A DNA stretch of 6,831 bases from an uncultured Sporolactobacillus sp. (GTDB taxonomy: Bacteria; Bacillota; Bacilli; Bacillales; Sporolactobacillaceae): contig UQRJ01000167.1 in NCBI GenBank assembly GCA_900543345.1, forward strand, positions 1-6,831, written 5' to 3'. Position 1 is the stretch's first letter. Each line of letters starts with the position of its first letter. This document shows positions 1 to 5,816 of this stretch, piece by piece. The notes under the pieces are model-generated. The model had not been told where the DNA came from and did not search any database. It worked only from the letters and a program-made list of their open reading frames with translations. The translations under genes and the position numbers were made by a program.

Positions 1-48
1 CGAGATGTCTTAGGGTCTCGTGGGCTCGGAGATGTGTATAAGAGACAG
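1..48 (+). other. Illumina Nextera i7 adapter (sequencing artefact)
   Basis: Positions 15-48 match the Nextera transposase read-2 adapter: GTCTCGTGGGCTCGG, then the 19-bp mosaic end AGATGTGTATAAGAGACAG at 30-48. Positions 1-6 (CGAGAT) are the end of the P7 primer, so 7-14 (GTCTTAGG) sit where the i7 index belongs. The reverse complement, CCTAAGAC, is from memory a Nextera XT v2 index (N726). This is untrimmed library sequence and not part of the genome. Real sequence starts at 49. Read on the minus strand, the adapter gives the familiar spurious peptide LSLIHISEPTRP. Confidence 0.97.
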
Positions 49-50
49 AC

Positions 51-224
51 GAAACCTCGTTTCCGCTGCCGATGGTCGCCATCGGCGGTGTAACGCCGGC
101 AGATGTGCCCGATCTGCTTGCCGCCGGCGCCGCCGGTGTCGCCGTGATCTCCGCCATTGCCGGAGCGAAGCGGGTTGACCAGGCCGTCCGGCAGTTTTTA
201 ACTGAGTTGGACAAGAAAAAATAA
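51..224 (+). CDS. thiE: Thiamine-phosphate synthase ThiE, C-terminal fragment (5' end missing)
   Basis: ThiE joins HMP pyrophosphate to thiazole phosphate, making thiamine phosphate in the cytosol. Only the last 57 residues are present, read in the frame beginning at 51. ThiE is usually about 210-220 residues, so roughly three quarters is missing. The fragment contains LPMVAIGGV (residues 6-14) followed by DVPDLLAAGAAGVAVISAI. These are the two phosphate-contacting segments near the end of the ThiE TIM barrel: the GG turn, and the I-S pair of VISAI in the family. The basic tail ends in DKKK and a TAA. Truncation is caused by the contig end and adapter junction, not by a mutation. The gene converges on the minus-strand symporter, and its last lysine codons double as the A-tract of the shared terminator. 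Other thiamine genes may lie to the left, but that cannot be seen. Confidence 0.92.
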   Translation, partial: ETSFPLPMVAIGGVTPADVPDLLAAGAAGVAVISAIAGAKRVDQAVRQFLTELDKKK

Positions 225-279
225 CCGGCTCCAACTGCGCTATATTCGCAGTTACCGATCCCGGTTCGGAGCGATTTTT
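216..279. terminator. Probable bidirectional terminator between convergent thiE and symporter genes
   Basis: A two-part hairpin is present. The outer arms are AACCGG (223-228) and CCGGTT (261-266). The inner arms are AACTGCG (233-239) and CGCAGTT (247-253), with a 7-nt loop and an asymmetric internal loop between the two helices. On the minus strand the outer stem is followed by one base and then six U (complement of the A-run at 216-221), a classic intrinsic terminator for transcription from the symporter. On the plus strand the U-tract is weaker and later (TTTTT at 275-279). It also forms the loop of a small AGCGA/TCGCT hairpin. The structure overlaps the thiE stop codon. Confidence 0.7.
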
Positions 280-362
280 CGCTTGAATCCCGCGCAGCTT
301 TTTCTTGATTTGAATCATTTCGCCGCTTCAAAGCGGGCCGGAACGACGAACTTTTTTCTTCC

Positions 363-1700
363 TTATACAGCCGAAGTATTTCCGCCACTGGTAATCCCTT
401 GACGGATCCGCCGTTCATTATACGTCAAAAAGACCAGGAACATCACGACATACAGGGCGAGTGGGATCCAGACATAATTCATCCTGATCATCGACAAGGT
501 CGCTGCATTCTGCGCCTGATTGGAGACGTACCCGGACAGATGGAACAGCCCGGCGGTTATCATCCCGCCGAGGCCAAGTCCCATGTTGACACCGAAATCG
601 TCGGTCGAGGCCAGAATGCCTTCCGCCTGGATGCCCAGCGTCGTCCCATAACGAATCGTATCGGCGATCATGATCGAAACAAGACCGATAATGATGCCAT
701 GACCGATCGAATTGATAAAAATACCGCCGTACAGGATGGCCAGTGTCTGCGTGTACACGCCGATCGTCTGAATGATCTGGCCGATGAAGGCAACGACGAT
801 CCCGGCGAGCATCGTCCGTTTCTTGTCGAAATGTTTAGCCAGCCAAACAATCAACACGACACCGATCAGTGCCGCCAACGTAAAGCTATTGGCCTGCGGC
901 ACCAGGTTTTCGTTATGCCATGTGTATTTAAAATAGTAGATAGTCGTCTGATTCTTGATCGCCGTCGTCAGCCAATACAGAAAAATGACAATCGACAAAA
1001 TCAGCCACGGCTGATTTTTCCGTAACATGGCCAGCACTTTAGCGATCGGCTGATGAGCGATCTCGGGATTGCTGAATCGCTCATGGACATGGAAAAAGGT
1101 ATTGAGAATAAGAAGCAGCGAAATCACGCCGAACAAAACGATCGTCAGCAGAAAACCGAGGCGCTGGTCGCCGCGTCCGAACCAAGCGACCAGCGGTACG
1201 GTAAAGACGGCAACGATAATCTGTACTGAGCTGCCACCGAACTGACGGATCACGCCGAGCAGCGTCAGTTCCTGTTCATTTTTCGACAGTGTCGGCAGAA
1301 TCGACGTAATCGGCAAGTTGACCGCCGTATAAAAGAAGCCGAGACCAAGGTAGGTTATGTACGCCCAAATCAGTTTTCCGGCCTGCGAGAAGTCCGGCGT
1401 CACAAATGTCAACACGGCGAAGGCAACATACGGCAGAGCATACCAGAGAAAGAACGGCCGACTCTTCCCCCAACGCGAATGTGTATGATCGATCATGATA
1501 CCGATAATCACACTCTCAAGGACATCGAGTACGCGGGCGACAATGAACAGAATCGCCACCTGGCTCGGATCCAGTCCGTAGACATCGGTGTAAAAAAATA
1601 GCAAGTAAGTCGTCATCATCTGAAAGACAAGGTTGTCTGCAGCATCGCTCAGCCCGTAGCTGACCCGCTCCGGCCAGCTTGTCTGCCATTTTTCTTCCAT
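363..1700 (-). CDS. GPH-family (MelB/XylP-like) sugar:cation symporter
   Basis: The 445-residue protein is predicted to sit in the cytoplasmic membrane and to import a glycoside, pentoside or hexuronide with a cation; the substrate cannot be read from sequence. Its length suits the glycoside-pentoside-hexuronide branch of the MFS. About 12 hydrophobic segments are visible. Family signatures are the N-terminal RVSYGLSDAADNLVF (12-26), the first-loop motif DHTHSRWGKSRPFFLW (71-86), and NERRIRQG near the end (428-435). No PTS IIA-like C-terminal domain is fused, unlike LacS. In the cation-site helix the first MelB aspartate is kept (D59 in RVLD), but the position of MelB Asp59 is Ser63. The ATG start has AAGGAGA at 1711-1717, 10 nt upstream. 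It follows the YagU-like gene by 55 nt with no clear terminator between, so the two are probably co-transcribed. I am sure of the family, not of the substrate. Confidence 0.88.
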   Translation of the reverse strand: MEEKWQTSWPERVSYGLSDAADNLVFQMMTTYLLFFYTDVYGLDPSQVAILFIVARVLDVLESVIIGIMIDHTHSRWGKSRPFFLWYALPYVAFAVLTFVTPDFSQAGKLIWAYITYLGLGFFYTAVNLPITSILPTLSKNEQELTLLGVIRQFGGSSVQIIVAVFTVPLVAWFGRGDQRLGFLLTIVLFGVISLLLILNTFFHVHERFSNPEIAHQPIAKVLAMLRKNQPWLILSIVIFLYWLTTAIKNQTTIYYFKYTWHNENLVPQANSFTLAALIGVVLIVWLAKHFDKKRTMLAGIVVAFIGQIIQTIGVYTQTLAILYGGIFINSIGHGIIIGLVSIMIADTIRYGTTLGIQAEGILASTDDFGVNMGLGLGGMITAGLFHLSGYVSNQAQNAATLSMIRMNYVWIPLALYVVMFLVFLTYNERRIRQGITSGGNTSAV

Positions 1701-1755
1701 ATTAATTGTCTCTCCTTCTGCCCGAATCAGGCATCACACCTGCGATATCCGGCGG

Positions 1756-2271
1756 TCATTTTTTCGGATCGGCCAACCGGCGGTACACCGTGGTACCGAC
1801 CGCGTCATTCGTCCACATCCAAACCACGTGACCCAATGCTTCGGAAACGTGCTCCTCAACCGGCTGATCTTTCGCCGCCGGCACCGTCTTCATTGCCGGC
1901 ATGATGCCGAGATGGAACGCAGCCCAAACAGCCAGACCGAAGACGGAACCGCCGCCGGCTTTGATTTTCGGTTCATATTGCGACAGAATTTGATACACTG
2001 CGGCAAACGTCGTCGAAAAACCGAAATGGACGAGGTAACTGACCCACGGTAAATCATGACCGGCATAACGATAAGTCGCGTGTGTGGTGGACGCGGAGAA
2101 TCCCAGCTGCTCAAGCAGCTTCTGCGGCGGATTGGTTGCGTCGCGCTCCGGCGTCCGCGGCGGCAATATATTTTCCCAGCCAATTTTCACCAGACCGGAA
2201 ATGAGGCCGGCAGCAATTCCGGCCGTGGCGACAGCTTTTATATTCAATAATTTTTTATCTTTTTTGATCAA
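1756..2271 (-). CDS. yagU: YagU family (DUF1440) inner-membrane protein
   Basis: The 171-residue membrane protein resembles E. coli YagU, which is about 200 residues. The role is poorly known; YagU has been linked to acid resistance in E. coli. Shared features in order are a first helix starting around AVATAGIAAGLISGLVKIGW, then the ILPPRTP motif, then YRYAGHDLPWVSYLVHFGFS, then PKIKAGGGSVFG, and finally EEHVSEALGHVVWMW. Four transmembrane helices are likely. The frame stays open up to a GTG at 2385, but that codon lacks a ribosome binding site and its extension is not YagU-like. I chose TTG at 2271 because AAAAGGAG (2282-2289) lies 10 nt upstream and the protein then begins LIKKDKK just before the first helix. 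It precedes the symporter gene in a likely two-gene operon. The product may act on membrane or pH stress, but that rests only on the family. Confidence 0.82.
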   Translation of the reverse strand: MIKKDKKLLNIKAVATAGIAAGLISGLVKIGWENILPPRTPERDATNPPQKLLEQLGFSASTTHATYRYAGHDLPWVSYLVHFGFSTTFAAVYQILSQYEPKIKAGGGSVFGLAVWAAFHLGIMPAMKTVPAAKDQPVEEHVSEALGHVVWMWTNDAVGTTVYRRLADPKK

Positions 2272-2319
2272 TAGATCCCAGCTCCTTTTCAAATTTCTAT
2301 CAGTTGTCCCGTATGGACT

Positions 2320-2325
2320 AGTATA
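2320..2325 (-). promoter_or_regulatory. Possible -10 element for the yagU-symporter operon
   Basis: Read on the minus strand this is TATACT, five of six matches to the sigma-A -10 box. It lies about 50 nt before the TTG start and would give a leader of roughly 40 nt. No convincing -35 box lies 16-18 bp upstream (the sequence there is ACCATT or similar), so this is only a candidate. Confidence 0.3.
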
Positions 2326-2539
2326 GCCGTTTCGGGTCTCGCAATGGTAGGTAAATGCTTGACCGGGGGAGTCTTTGTTTCGCACCGATTTCCGACAACC
2401 GGCCCATTGATTTATTTTCTCCGTTTTTTCCGTTATCGGTTACCATTGATTGATGATTTTGCGACTTTTGCTCATTTTCTTATGACTCGCCGAAGCAACA
2501 CTCGATTACCGGCTTTCGGCCACGGCACACCTGGATGCA

Positions 2540-2655
2540 AGTTGGTTCTATTGTCTTTAGTCGGTCCTATTCCGCAGTAAGTTGGACCTAATCAAGCCGA
2601 AGTCGGTCCTATTCCACCAAAACTTAGTCCGATTGGCGAAAAAGTTAGTCCCATT
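2540..2655 (+). repeat. Array A: six 13-bp iteron-like units, period mostly 21 bp
   Basis: Units start at 2540, 2559, 2580, 2601, 2622 and 2643, giving steps of 19, 21, 21, 21 and 21 bp. The units are AGTTGGTTCTATT, AGTCGGTCCTATT, AGTTGGACCTAAT, AGTCGGTCCTATT, ACTTAGTCCGATT and AGTTAGTCCCATT. The approximate consensus is AGTYGGTCCTATT, and units 2 and 4 are identical over 15 bp. The 21-bp step is two helical turns, so every site faces the same side of the DNA. This is the architecture of plasmid iterons, of Tn7- or IS21-type transposase-binding ends, or of cooperative operators. It ends about 135 bp before the NERD start. The rest of the 2272-2791 gap holds only the weak yagU -10 candidate. 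I saw no convincing NERD promoter and no RNA gene. Confidence 0.85.
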
Positions 2656-2791
2656 TATTTTTTGGGGGTTGCAACGGTAGAGGATTCTCGTCGTTTTTCG
2701 ACAATTTCATTATTTTTTTGCTCTTCAAGCAGGACTTTCTTACCAGGTCGCGAATGAAATCAGTATCCGAATTGAAAGGACTGATCTTTCC

Positions 2792-3805
2792 GTGATCCTG
2801 AAAAAGTTGCTCGTTCCCCGCCGGCTGCTTGCGACTTCTGCATTGCTTGGACGACTTCCGGCCAGGCACCGACAGTACGCCACAGTCGAACAGGCTTTTT
2901 CCCGACGTTTGGCCGGATGGCGCGGCGAACAGCAGACGGCCTATTATCTTCATCAATTGTCGATACAGTCTTGCTACTGCTTACACAATCTACGGTTGGT
3001 ACTTGACGATCAAGTTTTTGAAATCGATTTGCTGATGCTGACACCGCGGCTGATCATTATTGTCGAAGTAAAAAATTTTTCCGGGGCGCTGCATTTCGAT
3101 CCTATCTTTAACCAACTGATCCGCACCGATGGCGACCGTCGGGAAGGATTTTCCAATCCGTTACTTCAAGCCGACCGGCAACGTCGTCTACTGCGAAAAT
3201 GGTTTGCTGCACACCGGCTGCCGCTGCCGCCCATCAGTTATCTCGTGGTAATCGCCCATGCTTCGACATTGATTAGCACGTCTGCCAATGGGAGTCAAAT
3301 CGGCAATGTCGTCTGTCATGCCGAACAACTGGAGAAAAAGTTGACACAGCTCCTCATTCGACACACAGCGAATTGGGCCGACGACAGTCAGCTTCGCCGA
3401 ATCGGCGCGCTGCTGGCAGCCCAGCATATAGAAGCGAAGCTGGATCCATTCACGCGTTTCAATGTTGCCGCAAGTGAGATCTTCCGCGGCATTTACTGCC
3501 CAGACTGTCTCTCGTTTCAAATCGAAAGGCATTACGGCAGTTGGTTCTGCCGTCGTTGTGGCCGAAAAGCGAAAAACGATCATATTTCTGCCGTACTCGA
3601 TTATTTTTTACTGTTTGGGCCAACGATGACCAACACACAATGTCGACAGTTTTTACAAGTCGACAGCCACCAGCTCGTTACGCGGTTACTTCGACAAATG
3701 GCGTTACCGAGCGGCGGAAACGGCCAAGGTATCGGACGTTATTATCTGGCACCGTCACATGAATTTTTTCAACAAAATTATATGTTCGTTCATCCGAAGG
3801 CGTAG
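2792..3805 (+). CDS. NERD (nuclease-related) domain protein with C-terminal zinc ribbon
   Basis: The 337-residue protein is probably cytoplasmic and DNA-associated. Residues about 40-150 form the NERD domain, a PD-(D/E)xK-like fold. The expected residues are present: GE at 45-46, EID with D79, and the EVK motif with E92 and K94, followed by the family's FDPIFNQLIRT (102-112). Residues 236-256 are a zinc ribbon, CPDC then CRRC (C236, C239, C253, C256). Residues about 265-325 look like a small winged-helix domain (AVLDYFLLFGPTMTNTQCR, then RLLRQMALP). This order and length match NERD proteins of Bacillus and relatives. The GTG start is supported by AAAGGA at 2775-2780, 11 nt upstream, and by the family-like N-terminus MILKKLLVP...ALLGRLP. 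The gene is a singleton, bracketed by arrays A and B. The last codons lie inside a 25-bp direct repeat. Activity and substrate are unknown; a role in DNA processing or defence is inference. Confidence 0.87.
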   Translation: MILKKLLVPRRLLATSALLGRLPARHRQYATVEQAFSRRLAGWRGEQQTAYYLHQLSIQSCYCLHNLRLVLDDQVFEIDLLMLTPRLIIIVEVKNFSGALHFDPIFNQLIRTDGDRREGFSNPLLQADRQRRLLRKWFAAHRLPLPPISYLVVIAHASTLISTSANGSQIGNVVCHAEQLEKKLTQLLIRHTANWADDSQLRRIGALLAAQHIEAKLDPFTRFNVAASEIFRGIYCPDCLSFQIERHYGSWFCRRCGRKAKNDHISAVLDYFLLFGPTMTNTQCRQFLQVDSHQLVTRLLRQMALPSGGNGQGIGRYYLAPSHEFFQQNYMFVHPKA

Positions 3806-3813
3806 ATCTGAAC
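3789..3813 (+). repeat. 25-bp direct repeat, left copy, spanning the NERD stop codon
   Basis: It shares the 19-bp core CGAAGGCGTAGATCTGAAC with the copy at 3855-3879, and 24 of 25 bases overall. This copy encodes the final HPKA residues and the stop. The two copies are exactly 66 bp apart. Confidence 0.9.
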
Positions 3814-3854
3814 CCTTTTCGTAGTAGACCCTTTGGAGTTCGACCGACCGGTAA

Positions 3855-3879
3855 TTCATTCGAAGGCGTAGATCTGAAC
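3855..3879 (+). repeat. 25-bp direct repeat, right copy
   Basis: This is the right-hand partner of the repeat at 3789-3813, with one C/T difference. Because the spacing is 66 bp, the copy is in the NERD frame and would read HSKA then stop, mirroring the real HPKA ending. The intervening DNA contains an in-frame TGA right after ATC. Confidence 0.9.
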
Positions 3880-3904
3880 TGCTCCGTTACCCTATTGCGC
3901 TTCA

Positions 3905-3999
3905 AGTTATTCCTAAGACCCGGAGCCGGTCCTATTGCACGGTGAGTTGGGCCTAATCAAATCGGTGCCGGTTCTATTCAGCTAAAACTTGGTCCTGTT
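3905..3999 (+). repeat. Array B: five iteron-like units, same orientation and spacing as array A
   Basis: Units start at 3905, 3924, 3945, 3966 and 3987, giving steps of 19, 21, 21 and 21 bp. These are the same steps as the first five units of array A. The sequences are AGTTATTCCTAAG, AGCCGGTCCTATT, AGTTGGGCCTAAT, TGCCGGTTCTATT and ACTTGGTCCTGTT. Without any gap, 3905-4007 matches 2540-2642 at about two thirds of positions by hand count, best in units 2-4. Unit-specific features are shared, such as CTAATCAA in unit 3 and the ACTT opening of unit 5. A degenerate further unit may sit at 3884 (CCGTTACCCTATT), 21 bp upstream. The rest of the 3806-4182 gap holds the 25-bp repeat and the exporter terminator. 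Confidence 0.83.
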
Positions 4000-4048
4000 C
4001 ATGGAGCCCCATGTTGGCCGCTCGGCCGGCAACGAAAAATGCTGATAC

Positions 4049-4077
4049 AAAAAAAGTCGCCTCCACGGCCCGACTTT
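4049..4077 (-). terminator. Intrinsic terminator of the ABC exporter operon
   Basis: On the minus strand, AAAGTCG (complement of 4071-4077) and CGACTTT (complement of 4053-4059) form a 7-bp stem around an 11-nt loop. The stem runs into a stretch of seven U (A-run at 4049-4055). It lies about 105 nt past the permease stop. There is no comparable plus-strand signal, so where NERD transcription ends is unclear. Confidence 0.8.
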
Positions 4078-4182
4078 CCGGTCGCAGGACAACTTTTCTA
4101 ATTAAAATATATCCGCCGTTTGACGTAAGACTCAGTTGAGCATGAGACAACTTTTACCTTCGGTGTAAAATCCTCCCGGGCG

Positions 4183-5811
4183 TTACCTCATGTCCAGATC
4201 GCGCCGGCGATAGCCGATCGTGCCGATGGTCATCAGCACGCCGGCCAAGGCGATCATCCACCAGAACGTTGTCCAATCGACATCTTTCACCGGTACTTTC
4301 GGCACCCAGCCGTACGGCGTGATCTGTTTTGCCCACTTCGGCAACTTAAGCAGATTGCCCATATACAGCGACATAAAACCGTAGGCGAGCAGCAGCCAGG
4401 GTAAACTCGTTAGTCGCGGCAGCCAGCCGACCAGCACCGCCGCAACAGCAACGATCATGAGCACCGCCGGCAATTGGCCGAGGAAGGTCTGCCAAAACTC
4501 TACGCCGGTGATCCGTTCGGCCCCCGCTTCGATCATGCTGTTGCCCATCAGTACCACACCGGCAATACCGGCCAGAAAAACGCACACACCGGCGACCATG
4601 CCGGTCAGCTGATAAGTGAAATATTGTTTCACGCGCGATACCGGCTTAGCGTACACCACCTCCAGCAATCCTCGGCCTTCGTCGCCTTTCAGCCTGTTCA
4701 TGATCTGGACGGCCGGAATCGAGCCCAGCACGGCAAAAATAATAACGAGTAATGACATGAAATTCAAAATAATCGTATGATTGGCATCATTCACAGCTGC
4801 CGAACCCATGAGTTGCTGCACGGTCGAGTTGTTTTTCAGAATATCGCCGATCGTATTGAAAACCGACCCGTACATCGCACCGAATGCAAACATCCCGACG
4901 ATCCAAGCCAGCAACGAACGCCGCTCCAGTCGCCACAACAAGGTTGCTGGTCCGGCAAGAATTGGCGAGGCGCCGCGACGACCCGGCCGCGTCGAAATCG
5001 CACCGGCACCCATGTCGCGCTGCAAATTAGCAATAGCGGCCAATATGAACAGCACCAGCGCCAGCAGCGACAGATAGAGGACCGGCAGCCAATCATTGTC
5101 GCCGTACACCTGCAATTTTTCAATCCAACCGAGCGGCGACCACCACGTATAGTCGGGATCGTTGACGTCGGTCATCATCCGCACCAGATAAGCTAGGCCG
5201 AACAGCAGATAAGCCAGGCCGGTCGCACCGGCGGCATTGTCGGCCAGTTGAGCGGTCACCAGCGCCAGCATACCGAACGACAGTCCGACGGCGGCCAGGC
5301 CGAGACCGAACAGCCAGCTGCCGTTCGCATCCATCCCCGGCATGCCGGAAACCGACAGCCCGACGGCATAAAGAACGCCGATCAGTACATTGACCAGAAG
5401 CAGTTCCAGAACCGCCCCGCAGAGCGGCGCCAGCTTGCCGACGGCGCGGGCGCGGATCATCTCCGTCATCCCCTCGTCCTCCTCACGGCGAGTCGCATGA
5501 ATCGCCAGTGAAAAATTCATGATCACTTGCAAAATTGCCATAAACAGAATCATTTCGCCGGCAAAAACATCGGCAGTTGTGATCTTTCCCTGCCAGGGGA
5601 AAGCGCCAAGAATCGACGCCATCGCCGGACCCTTTAACGTCTCGAGAATTGCGTTAATCTCTTTTTCCGTGCCGTAGAGGTCTTTAAATTCGGCGGCCAC
5701 TGCCGTCACGAAACCGGCCAGGAAAACGATCCAGATGATCAGCCGCAGCCGGTCGCGTTTGAGACCGATGCGGGTCAGCAGGCCGGTACGGGCAAAGTTC
5801 GTTCCGTTCAT
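4183..5811 (-). CDS. ABC-2 type exporter permease, fused two-half protein (COG3559-like)
   Basis: The 542-residue protein is the membrane component of the exporter whose ATPase lies directly upstream. About 12 hydrophobic helices are visible, six per half. The first half opens with IIWIVFLAGFVTAVAAEF (25-42), and the last helix is followed by YRRRDLDMR at the C-terminus. Each half repeats a cytoplasmic motif: RREEDEGMTEMIRARAVGK (108-126) in the first, and GDEGRGLLEVVYAKPVSR in the second. This shows an internal duplication of a six-helix ABC-2 unit. Size and layout fit proteins annotated as putative exporters of polyketide antibiotics; the real substrate is unknown. A GTG at 5820 would overlap the ATPase stop, but it falls on the last base of the ribosome binding site. 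ATG at 5811 is 8 nt after AAGGGGAG (5820-5827), so I use it, giving a 5-nt gap from the ATPase gene. Confidence 0.87.
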   Translation of the reverse strand: MNGTNFARTGLLTRIGLKRDRLRLIIWIVFLAGFVTAVAAEFKDLYGTEKEINAILETLKGPAMASILGAFPWQGKITTADVFAGEMILFMAILQVIMNFSLAIHATRREEDEGMTEMIRARAVGKLAPLCGAVLELLLVNVLIGVLYAVGLSVSGMPGMDANGSWLFGLGLAAVGLSFGMLALVTAQLADNAAGATGLAYLLFGLAYLVRMMTDVNDPDYTWWSPLGWIEKLQVYGDNDWLPVLYLSLLALVLFILAAIANLQRDMGAGAISTRPGRRGASPILAGPATLLWRLERRSLLAWIVGMFAFGAMYGSVFNTIGDILKNNSTVQQLMGSAAVNDANHTIILNFMSLLVIIFAVLGSIPAVQIMNRLKGDEGRGLLEVVYAKPVSRVKQYFTYQLTGMVAGVCVFLAGIAGVVLMGNSMIEAGAERITGVEFWQTFLGQLPAVLMIVAVAAVLVGWLPRLTSLPWLLLAYGFMSLYMGNLLKLPKWAKQITPYGWVPKVPVKDVDWTTFWWMIALAGVLMTIGTIGYRRRDLDMR

Positions 5812-5816
5812 CAGTG

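Noticed and set aside
10..318. Minus-strand frame of 102 codons near the left edge
   Set aside because: It is antisense to thiE and its C-terminal end is translated adapter sequence.
399..1025. Open frame of 208 codons on the plus strand
   Set aside because: It lies antisense inside the symporter gene, has no ribosome binding site or recognisable domain, and has a charged, low-hydrophobicity composition typical of antisense frames of membrane proteins.
2690..2703. GTCG-TTTTT-CGAC hairpin before the NERD gene
   Set aside because: The stem is only 4 bp, too weak to claim as a regulatory RNA structure or terminator.
3678..3905. Minus-strand frame with repeated FRSTPS peptide
   Set aside because: The peptide repeat is simply the 25-bp DNA direct repeat read backwards across the NERD 3' end; there is no start signal or family match.
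2540..3999. CRISPR array interpretation of the 21-bp repeats
   Set aside because: The repeat units are only 13 bp, are degenerate, have 6-8-bp spacers and there are no cas genes.
4151..4170. Small hairpin TTTTAC/GTAAAA just after the permease stop
   Set aside because: The stem is AT-rich with no U-tract following on the minus strand; the better terminator is at 4049-4077.
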